Assembly (NCBI GenBank): GCA_964475415.1
Contig: CAYYWZ010000078.1
Span: forward strand, 1-18,585
Reading direction: 5' to 3'
Source of the DNA: CALCMJ01 sp964475415
Lineage (GTDB): Bacteria > Bacteroidota > Bacteroidia > Chitinophagales > Saprospiraceae
Length of the DNA stretch: 18,585 nucleotides
In this document: piece by piece, positions 7,214 through 14,906 of the stretch
How the letters are laid out: the number at the start of each line of letters is the position of its first letter
How positions within the stretch are numbered: position 1 is the first letter of the stretch
Notes under the pieces: model-generated
What the model was told of the DNA's origin: nothing
Seen by the model: only the letters and a program-made list of their open reading frames with translations
The model's database searches: none
Program-made: the position numbers and the translations under genes

Positions 7214-8242
7214 TCAAAAAACATAGATACTGACAAAGCCAACACCAAGGATTATAAAAGATAGAATAGTTAGATAAACGATTCCAAAAACTAAAAATTT
7301 TGCAGTTGTTTTAAAAAATCCTTGTTTATAGTATAATTTCATAGAGATCCATAGATATATAGAACCAGCTAGTACAAAATACTCTATATTGATACTAGTT
7401 AACTTAGGCTGAGAATATAGTAGTAATGCTATTTCTATAGCTCCTACTACAAATGAAAAAGCAAGAACATATAGAAACAATATAAAATGTTCTACATAAA
7501 ATATCTTATTCCTTATGTATAGCAGTTTCAACAGAAAAGCACCTATGAAAGCCATAATTATAGCAACCCATAGCATATTTGCTATCAGGCTTTTTACCAT
7601 TCCATCAGGGGAATTTGCAATTTTCTGAGCCTGCCTGATAGTAAGGGCATCTAGCCTACTAGTTATATTATACTTCGCAGTTAATGAATCTCCACTTAGC
7701 TGTACAAAATCTCTTTTAAGAATATCATAGTTGCCTATAAACCCTATGTCTCTAAAAATTGTCAATGTATCTTTCTCTGGATACTGTATATTTTCAAAAA
7801 GTTTAAGCCTTATAGAATCAATACCATCAGTTTCATCCATAATATATTGATTAGATAAGGTGTCAAACTGAACAAGTAGTTCTGACTTCATCACTTCATC
7901 ATTTAAGGCCTGATCGAAAGTATCAATATTGAGATCCTTAATAAGGAATGAAGCTATAGCGAGATAAACAAAGAGACAAACTAAGAAGAATCGTATAGGA
8001 TTCATATACTTTTTACGCTTCCCAGAAATATACTCTTTAGCCAGAAAAGCCGGTTTCCAGAAATGAAAGAAGGTTTTGAGCGCTTTGGACTCTAAGTTGA
8101 AGATATTGGATAAGAAATCAGATAATAAGGTAAATACTGTTTGTATCCCGCCCAAGTTCTTCTGGCCACAATTATTACAAAAGCTTTTTAATTCGACTTT
8201 TTTCTTACCACAATTAAGGCAATGATAGTTTTCTAGATCCAT
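7214..8242 (-). CDS. DUF3667-type zinc-ribbon membrane protein
   Basis: The 342-residue protein begins with a zinc ribbon, C8-L-N-C11 and C22-N-N-C25 followed by GQKN. A conserved amphipathic block comes next: LLSDFLSNIFNLESKALKTF, then KPAFLAKEYISGKRKKYMNPIRFF. That order (CxxC, CxxCGQ, a leader rich in F and L, then EYxxGKRxxYxNPxRF) is the hallmark of DUF3667 proteins of Bacteroidota, whose function is unknown. Likely membrane helices are at about residues 83-101, 219-242, 253-276, 286-304 and 314-339. The stretch at 102-218 is soluble, presumably on the other face. The start is ATG at 8240-8242. It is divergent from the giant secreted protein across 267 bases without another gene. Confidence 0.8.
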   Translation of the reverse strand: MDLENYHCLNCGKKKVELKSFCNNCGQKNLGGIQTVFTLLSDFLSNIFNLESKALKTFFHFWKPAFLAKEYISGKRKKYMNPIRFFLVCLFVYLAIASFLIKDLNIDTFDQALNDEVMKSELLVQFDTLSNQYIMDETDGIDSIRLKLFENIQYPEKDTLTIFRDIGFIGNYDILKRDFVQLSGDSLTAKYNITSRLDALTIRQAQKIANSPDGMVKSLIANMLWVAIIMAFIGAFLLKLLYIRNKIFYVEHFILFLYVLAFSFVVGAIEIALLLYSQPKLTSINIEYFVLAGSIYLWISMKLYYKQGFFKTTAKFLVFGIVYLTILSFIILGVGFVSIYVF

Positions 8243-8509
8243 TAAAGGTGGTTTTCTGCTTTATTCCACATTTATCAATATAAAAAAAAATCTCACTAAA
8301 GCTTTTAGGGTATACTACATATTACAGAATGGTATAATGTTTGCCTATACATCTAAATGAATGTGTTATAAATCAGTTTAAGATTTATGTTTTTATATAA
8401 AAGATTGATAAACAGAACCTTAAACATTATTAAAAAAACAAATTTTAAAAAACAGATTAGTAAAAACACGCTTTTAAACCGATTTACATCTGAACGAAAA
8501 AAATTTATT

Positions 8510-11500
8510 ATGAAAAAAAGTATTAACATTTTGAGGACCTATGTGATGATGACGATAAGCTTTTTGGCTTTTAGTCTTTCATTCAACACAGCATTGTCAT
8601 CTCAATGTACGCTTACTAACTGTCCTCCAGCGATGATAGAGTTAGAAGCGGGCCAAGGAGAATGTAGCGCAATGTTAACTATTACACCTCCAACAGTTAA
8701 TGGAGGTTGTACTTTGACTACCGATCCAGCAATTACGGATTTCCCTATTGGAACAACTACTGTATCTTTTTCCACCAGTGATGGAAATGCAGAATGTACA
8801 GTAGATGTAGTCGTTTCCGAATTTGAAGGAGCGATTGGTTCAGTAGCATGTAACGACCTAGTCCAGGTTTCCTTGGATAATGATTGTCAGGTTGAAATAA
8901 CACCTGATGTCATTACAGAAGGAGGACCATATGGATGTATGGATTTATTTACTGTGCAGATAGGTGGTATATCAGGCAATATAATAACCGCGCCTGGTAC
9001 TTATACTGTTACGGTAACTACACCAGCTGGTAATAGCTGTTGGGGACAAGTATTTGTGGAGGATAAAATAGCTCCAGAGCTAGATTGTACCGTAGATACG
9101 ACTTATTGTTCTCAGAGTACTTTACCAGGATCTTCTATTACTGAGTTTCTAAAAATAGAAGCTACTGTTCCAGTTCCTATTGGAGTTGGTGCTAATAATA
9201 TTCTAATTCCTGTAGATGCTCACCCTCTAGCAGTATTAGAAGCAGTGAGTATAGATCTTGCGTTAGAATTCCCAACTATTTCAGATCTTTCAGCAACGTT
9301 GACAGATCCTAGTAGTGGAGCTTCTATAAGTTTATTTACTTCTCCTGGCGGACTAACAGATCCTGCAGGTTGTGATGTACCTAATCTTAATATTTCGTTA
9401 GGTAATGGTAATCCATATACGCACGAAGACTTAGAAAACATGTGTGGAGTTGGTGTCTTAGGTGCTATTGGAGCATTCGAAGCAGAAGGAGATTTTACAA
9501 TCTTTGATGGTTTATCACCTTCAGGAATGTGGATTCTTACGATAAACAACTCAGGCGTTAATACTGGTAATCTTACATTAGCAAGATTAGATATAGCTAG
9601 TAATGTTGGTGTACTTGATTTTCCTTTAGAAGGTATTATAACCAACCTAGGAAATAATCAGTACCTAGTAGATGGTTATGGAGCCTGTGGTCCGATTACC
9701 TTATCATATAATGATCAAATAAATCAGACGGAGTGTACTGGTGACTATTGGGAAATAATCAATAGAAACTGGGTTGCTCAAGATCCATCAGGTAACACGT
9801 CTACTTGTACGCAAGAAATATATGTTGTAAGAGGAGATTTATCATTAGCTTGGTTCCCACCAGATTATGATGATTTTTATTTCCCAGCAATAGATTGTTA
9901 TGAAGATGTAGCTCTTAATGAGTTTGGAAATCCAGATGTATCTGTTACAGGTGTACCATCGTATCCATCAGGTTCTTTCTGTCCGAATATACAGTTCACT
10001 TACACAGATCTAAGAATAGATGTATGTCCATCTTCTTATAAGGTAATAAGAGAATGGAAACTACTGGACTGGTGTACAGGAGAAGTATTGCTCCATGATC
10101 AGATAATAAAAGTAGTAGATGATGAAGGACCTAACTTCGAATGTCCGTTTGATTTTGGGCAGGAATTCTACATACAAGATGCATATAGTTGTACGCTAGA
10201 TTTTGTAGTGCCTATTCCAGAAATAACAACTCCAGAATTAGAGTGTAATAATGTTACATGGACTGTAGAATATCTAGTTGCAGCTAAGATAGATGGTATC
10301 TGTCAGGAGCCTAATGGTGGTTTCTACACAACAGAAGGAGTAACTTATGGAGCAAATAACTTTATCTTAATAGAAGGATTACCAGAAGGTTGTGTTTGGT
10401 TAAAATATATTGCAACAGACGAATGTAATAATAAGACAGAGCAAATATGTGAGTTAGAAGTTGTCGATGGAACGCCTCCAGTTGCAGTTTGTATAGAGTT
10501 TACAGTTGTATCTCTAGGAGCAGATGGTTGTGCAAAAGTTTATGCTACTTCTTTTGATAATGGAAGTAATGATAATTGTATGATCGATAATTTTGCTGTA
10601 AGAAGAATGCTTAATCCGTTACCAGATTTTGATGAGTATGTGAAGTTCTGTTGTGAAGATATAGGAGGACCTCATATGGTAGAATTTAGAGTAACAGATA
10701 AAGCTGGATTAGTAAATACATGTATGGTAGAAGTTACTGTTCAAGATAAACTTCCTCCAGTATTATACTGCCCAGATGATTATACTGCTAATTGTGAGCA
10801 CGGCATACCTCATCCAGATGTATCAGGATGGCCTACCTCATTTGACAATACTTATGAGTGCAATGATCTTGATTCTACCTATACAGATGCAGGAGATGTA
10901 AATAACTGTGGAGTAGGGCATATAGTGAGAACGTTCAGATATACTGATGCTACTAATAGTACATTGTTTGCTACTTGTACACAAGACATATGGGTTTACG
11001 ATCCAGATCCTTTTTACATCAACAGAAATAATGATTTAGATCCTAATGATGATATCATATGGCCTGAAGATGTAACAGTTACGGAATGTTTCGGAAACTT
11101 AGATCCTGAGAATTTAGGGGATAATGGATTCCCTATATTATTCGATGATGAGTGTAGCTTAGTTGCTGCTAATTATGAGGACCAAGAATTTACATTTGTT
11201 CCAGATGCATGTGCAAAAATAATTAGAGATTGGACAGTTATTGACTGGTGTCAGTATGAGGAAAACTTCCCTCAAGAAGATCCTAATGAAAATGGAATAC
11301 AAGATGGTATATGGTATTATACTCAGATCGTGAAACTACAAAACGAAGTTGGTCCGACCTTCTCTAGTTGTGTGGATACATTAAGATTTGATGGATACGG
11401 GCCATGTTTTGATTACATCGACTACCAGAAATCTGCTTCAGATGACTGCACAGATGCTTCAGAATTGATATTCCATTACAAGGTTGATTTCTTCCATGAT

Positions 11501-13204
11501 GGATCTATAAATGAAGAAGATTATACGAATGATCTAAGTGATATATATTTCCCATTCGGAACACACCACGTGAAGTGGATCGTGGAAGATATGTGTGGAA
11601 ATCAGACGGTATGTCAGCAGATAATAGTATTAGAAGATGCTAAGAATCCTACACCTTATTGTCTTACTTCTATAACAACTGTTGTAATGAATAACAATGG
11701 TCAGGTAGAATTATGGGCAAACGATTTCGATCTAGGAAGTACTGATAATTGTAGCGAAAATTTATACTTCTCCTTTTCACCTGACATAGATAGTACATAT
11801 ATCTTATTGACTTGTGATGATATTCCTAATGGAGAAGAAGCGACAATAACTTTACAGATGTGGGTTACGGATGATGCAGGAAATCAGGATTACTGTGAGG
11901 TATATGTAGAATTACAAGATAATCAAGGAGATGCTTGTGATAATAATGCCTTCCCTTCTGTTGAGATTAGAGGTAACATAAGAACGGAGGATAACAGAAT
12001 GGTGAACAATGTAAGAGTAGAGATGTCTGGAGCGCAAGCGGAGCAACCTATAGAGATGACAAATACTAGTGGTATATTCAGCTTCGGAGAAGTTCCGATT
12101 AATACAAACTTCAACTTAGCTGCAGATAAGAATGATAATCCTATGAACGGAGTATCTACCTTAGATCTAGTACTTATACAGAAGCATATCTTAGGATTAC
12201 AGAGTCTTAATTCACCGTACAAATTGATTGCTGCTGATATCGATGGTAGCCAGTCTGTAACGGCTGTAGATTTAGTAAACTTAAGAAAACTTATATTAGG
12301 TATCTATAATGAATTCCCTAATAACCAGGGACCGTGGAAGTTCGTAGATGCAGCATATAGCTTTAGTGATGACAATAATCCATTCCCATTCAGTTCTACA
12401 GTATCTGCATCTAATGTAAATGCAAATATGTATAACATGGACTTTATAGGAATCAAGATGGGTGATGTAAATTATAATGCATCTACTAACCTTACTGGAG
12501 AAAATGATAATATAGAATTCAGAGAAGCTAGAAAGATGCAAGCATCTAATATCAAGTTTACTGAAGGTGATAAAGTAAGAGTACCTGTATATCTATCAGG
12601 TATAGAAGAAACGATAGGATTCCAGTTTAGCTTAGGAATAGATGAAGATATTGTAGAGTATGTAGGCTTAGAATCTGGTAGAATTGAAGTAGGTGAGAAG
12701 CATACAGGAGTGATGACAGAAAATGGAGAGATAGCAGTGAGTGTAGATCTTGCTTACGGTGTAGAGTTAGATGAGGAAACTCCACTGTTCTATGTGATCT
12801 TAGATGCTGTAGATGATGGTATGGTATCAGAAGCATTATCAATGAATGATAACATTCTTAATGGTGAGATATACGATGAAGATGAGATAAGCTACAACTT
12901 GAACTTAGATTATAGAGACGGTATAGAGCTTGCTGAAGAAGCAGAATTCTACCTAGAGCAGAACAGACCTAACCCGTTCAGTACAAGAACTGAAATAGGA
13001 TTCTATATTCCTGAATCAGCTAATGTGTTGTTCAGAGTTATGGATATTACAGGAAGAGAAGTACTTAGAAAAACAGCTAATTACGAGGCAGGTCGAAATG
13101 TCATAGCATTAGATGTAGATGAGTTATCTAATTCTGGTGTACTATACTATTCTATAGAAACAGAAAACTGGAATAGCACAAGAAAGATGATTGTTATCAA
13201 GTAG
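8510..13204 (+). CDS. Giant secreted multidomain protein with HYR-like modules, P-domain-like segment, dockerin-like and cohesin-like segments and T9SS sorting domain
   Basis: I start at ATG 8510 (1564 residues), because this opens a signal peptide, MKKS then a hydrophobic stretch ending NTALSS. The frame stays open upstream to 8387, but that 41-residue extension is basic and unconvincing. In order: an HYR-like module (residues 30-100), and a segment resembling the proprotein-convertase P domain (about 213-364, ISDLSATLTDPSSG to SPSGMWILTINNSG). Several cysteine-rich Saprospiraceae-style modules follow, with REWKLLDWCTGE, RDWTVIDWCQ and DNGSNDNC-like motifs. Then come a dockerin-like pair (about 1206-1285, STLDLVLIQKHILG and AVDLVNLRKLILG), a cohesin-like beta region (about 1347-1465), and a type A T9SS C-terminal domain starting EFYLEQNRPNPFS. 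It should cross the inner membrane by Sec and the outer membrane by type IX secretion, then attach to the surface or be released. No enzyme domain is recognised, so adhesion or a structural role is likely. Confidence 0.9.
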   Translation: MKKSINILRTYVMMTISFLAFSLSFNTALSSQCTLTNCPPAMIELEAGQGECSAMLTITPPTVNGGCTLTTDPAITDFPIGTTTVSFSTSDGNAECTVDVVVSEFEGAIGSVACNDLVQVSLDNDCQVEITPDVITEGGPYGCMDLFTVQIGGISGNIITAPGTYTVTVTTPAGNSCWGQVFVEDKIAPELDCTVDTTYCSQSTLPGSSITEFLKIEATVPVPIGVGANNILIPVDAHPLAVLEAVSIDLALEFPTISDLSATLTDPSSGASISLFTSPGGLTDPAGCDVPNLNISLGNGNPYTHEDLENMCGVGVLGAIGAFEAEGDFTIFDGLSPSGMWILTINNSGVNTGNLTLARLDIASNVGVLDFPLEGIITNLGNNQYLVDGYGACGPITLSYNDQINQTECTGDYWEIINRNWVAQDPSGNTSTCTQEIYVVRGDLSLAWFPPDYDDFYFPAIDCYEDVALNEFGNPDVSVTGVPSYPSGSFCPNIQFTYTDLRIDVCPSSYKVIREWKLLDWCTGEVLLHDQIIKVVDDEGPNFECPFDFGQEFYIQDAYSCTLDFVVPIPEITTPELECNNVTWTVEYLVAAKIDGICQEPNGGFYTTEGVTYGANNFILIEGLPEGCVWLKYIATDECNNKTEQICELEVVDGTPPVAVCIEFTVVSLGADGCAKVYATSFDNGSNDNCMIDNFAVRRMLNPLPDFDEYVKFCCEDIGGPHMVEFRVTDKAGLVNTCMVEVTVQDKLPPVLYCPDDYTANCEHGIPHPDVSGWPTSFDNTYECNDLDSTYTDAGDVNNCGVGHIVRTFRYTDATNSTLFATCTQDIWVYDPDPFYINRNNDLDPNDDIIWPEDVTVTECFGNLDPENLGDNGFPILFDDECSLVAANYEDQEFTFVPDACAKIIRDWTVIDWCQYEENFPQEDPNENGIQDGIWYYTQIVKLQNEVGPTFSSCVDTLRFDGYGPCFDYIDYQKSASDDCTDASELIFHYKVDFFHDGSINEEDYTNDLSDIYFPFGTHHVKWIVEDMCGNQTVCQQIIVLEDAKNPTPYCLTSITTVVMNNNGQVELWANDFDLGSTDNCSENLYFSFSPDIDSTYILLTCDDIPNGEEATITLQMWVTDDAGNQDYCEVYVELQDNQGDACDNNAFPSVEIRGNIRTEDNRMVNNVRVEMSGAQAEQPIEMTNTSGIFSFGEVPINTNFNLAADKNDNPMNGVSTLDLVLIQKHILGLQSLNSPYKLIAADIDGSQSVTAVDLVNLRKLILGIYNEFPNNQGPWKFVDAAYSFSDDNNPFPFSSTVSASNVNANMYNMDFIGIKMGDVNYNASTNLTGENDNIEFREARKMQASNIKFTEGDKVRVPVYLSGIEETIGFQFSLGIDEDIVEYVGLESGRIEVGEKHTGVMTENGEIAVSVDLAYGVELDEETPLFYVILDAVDDGMVSEALSMNDNILNGEIYDEDEISYNLNLDYRDGIELAEEAEFYLEQNRPNPFSTRTEIGFYIPESANVLFRVMDITGREVLRKTANYEAGRNVIALDVDELSNSGVLYYSIETENWNSTRKMIVIK

Positions 13205-13229
13205 ATATAAATCACAAAATTATTAGAAG

Positions 13230-13263
13230 AAAGGCCTTGTCTGTTTTAGACGAGGCCTTTTTT
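13230..13263 (+). terminator. Rho-independent terminator after the giant secreted protein gene
   Basis: AAAGGCCTTGTC at 13230-13241 pairs with GACGAGGCCTTT at 13249-13260 (12 positions, one G-U pair) across a seven-base loop. The hairpin is followed by a run of T. It lies 26 bases after the stop codon at 13204. Confidence 0.92.
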
Positions 13264-13628
13264 CGTTTGTGTACTCCTTTAAATCAATAGGCGATTTAGC
13301 TTAGGCTTAATTTTTATAGGGAACGAAATTTATAAGCAAGAATTTAACTTAGATTATGTAGCATTACTTTATGATAGCATTGAGCTATAACTTTTACAAA
13401 CTAAGACTTAGTAGTCCTTAATTCTAAGAAGAAAACTTAAGAACTAAAGCCTACTAATTTAAATCTACAGTATGTCAAAGTTGTTATGGATAGAACAATT
13501 AGTCCATCTAGAATTATTTTGACATATAACAATTCTTAAAAAAATAATAGTGAGGATAAACCCTCTATCAGAGAGGTAGATTTCTGACTTACTTAAGTGT
13601 GAATTTAGATTAAGAATAGAATAAAATC
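13264..13628. other. Gene-free intergenic stretch with several inverted repeats
   Basis: No open frame of credible length or composition lies here on either strand, and I see no tRNA. The stretch has several inverted repeats. TATGTCAAA at 13471-13479 pairs with TTTGACATA at 13518-13526 and encloses an inner ATGGA (13486-13490) / TCCAT (13503-13507) stem. CCTCT and AGAGG form a small hairpin near 13561-13576. A CTAAG/CTTAG palindrome lies near 13401-13411. It is bounded by two strong hairpins (13230-13263 and 13629-13665). It could hold a small RNA or be decayed sequence; nothing decides this. Confidence 0.4.
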
Positions 13629-13666
13629 AAGAAGCGAGGAATGCATGATGTAGACCTCGCTTCTTT
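13629..13666 (-). terminator. Strong hairpin, probable terminator of the M23 peptidase gene
   Basis: AAGAAGCGAGG at 13629-13639 pairs perfectly with CCTCGCTTCTT at 13655-13665 (11 base pairs, 15-base loop). On the minus strand it follows the M23 peptidase stop at 13692 by about 26 bases and leads into TTGATTTTATTC, a moderate T tract. On the plus strand it is followed by TAGTTTTGTTT, so it may act in both directions. Confidence 0.75.
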
Positions 13667-13691
13667 AGTTTTGTTTATATAATTATCCTAA

Positions 13692-14675
13692 TTAGTCGAA
13701 TGACTGATTCTCTTCAGAAGACTTGAGAACAAGCTCCTTATATTCTCTTGGTGTCAATCCATCCATACAGTAATCGATAGGATTTACACACTTACCATTT
13801 ATTCTTACTTCGTAATGTAGGTGAGGAGCAGTCGATGTTCCTGTACTTCCTACTGTACCTAGTTGCTGGCCTCTCTTTACTTTCTCTCCCTTTTTTACAT
13901 CTACAGTAGCCATATGTGCATATAGCGTCTCGTAACCGTAACCATGATCTATAGTTACATTTCTTCCGTAACCTCTCTTCTTCTTTTCTACTCTTTTGAC
14001 AACTCCGTCACCAGTTGCCTGTATCGGAGTGCCTTTCGGAGCTGTAAAATCTATTCCTTTATGGAATTTTTTCACCTTATGAACTGGATGTATTCTTATT
14101 CCGAAACCAGATAGGTGATTTATTTTTCTTTTGAGTTTGTCTTCTCTTACTGGCTTTATCGAAGGTAGAGCAGATAACTTATCATCTCTATCTACAGCCA
14201 TTTCATAAACCTCATCTAATGATGTTTTCTGAATCTCGACTTTTCTTTTGAGTTTGTCCACCAGTTCTAGGGAGCTTCTTAGGATATCTCCTGTCTTCTC
14301 ATATTTGGTAAGTAATGGATACTTCTTATGTCCACCAGTACCACCTTCCCAGACACTGCTGTCTATAGCCTCCATCCCGAAAATCATTCTATGTACTTCA
14401 GAATCTTTGTTATGGATGCTTTCTAGATCCACAGCAAGGTTTTCAAAATCCTTTGTCAATGATGAATACTGGTATTCCATTTGGGAAATTTCTCTTTCTA
14501 GAGATTTTTCCTTTGGCGTAGGGAAGTACATATAAGCTATACCGAATATGATAGCTGATGTCAATATTAAGGAGGATGTATAAACTAAGGATTTCACAAA
14601 AATATCCTTAGGGGTCGTTTCTAACTTTTCGTATTGTAACGTCTTGTTATTGTAAACGTATTTTACTCTGCCCAT
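13692..14675 (-). CDS. M23 family (LytM-like) metallopeptidase, membrane anchored
   Basis: The 327-residue protein has a short cytosolic N-terminus, one membrane helix at about residues 29-50, and a coiled-coil region (about 55-165, for example EREISQMEYQYSSLTKDFENL). A C-terminal M23 peptidase domain spans about 190-305. The zinc ligands are H205 and D209 (HKGID) and H287 (HLHYEV); the catalytic histidines are H254 (YAHM) and H285. All expected active-site residues are present, so it is probably an active peptidoglycan endopeptidase acting in the periplasm. The coiled coil may regulate it or bind a division or elongation partner. It is divergent from alaS, a neighbour pair I recall seeing in other Bacteroidota, and ends at the hairpin 13629-13666. 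Confidence 0.92.
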   Translation of the reverse strand: MGRVKYVYNNKTLQYEKLETTPKDIFVKSLVYTSSLILTSAIIFGIAYMYFPTPKEKSLEREISQMEYQYSSLTKDFENLAVDLESIHNKDSEVHRMIFGMEAIDSSVWEGGTGGHKKYPLLTKYEKTGDILRSSLELVDKLKRKVEIQKTSLDEVYEMAVDRDDKLSALPSIKPVREDKLKRKINHLSGFGIRIHPVHKVKKFHKGIDFTAPKGTPIQATGDGVVKRVEKKKRGYGRNVTIDHGYGYETLYAHMATVDVKKGEKVKRGQQLGTVGSTGTSTAPHLHYEVRINGKCVNPIDYCMDGLTPREYKELVLKSSEENQSFD

Positions 14676-14906
14676 TTCTTTACAATTATTACTACTTTTG
14701 TTGCTTGATAAATACGTATGTTCAGGGATAAATTTTCAAGACAGGCCGAAAATAGGATTCTGTCTCTGATTTACAAAATAAAAAGGATACAATTTAAAAT
14801 TTCTTATATAGATAATTTAGATATGTAAAATCCTCATATTAAAGAATTCTAATATACGTATAAAATTGTAAACAAAGACATTGTTGTATAAAAATTATTA
14901 ATTTAC

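Noticed and set aside
8387..8509. Extended N-terminus of the giant secreted protein from an upstream ATG
   Set aside because: The extra 41 residues are basic and lack a signal peptide. Starting at 8510 puts a proper signal sequence at the N-terminus.
9220..9645. Antisense open frame of 141 codons inside the giant gene
   Set aside because: It lies opposite a well-supported P-domain-like coding region and has no recognisable motifs or promoter. It is a shadow of the real frame.
11923..12222. Minus-strand open frame opposite the dockerin-like region
   Set aside because: It is a shadow of the coding strand, with no motif and no start context.
13264..13628. tRNA, CRISPR array or attachment site in the long intergenic stretch
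   Set aside because: I found no tRNA-like T-loop, no spaced direct repeats and no phage or integrase gene nearby.
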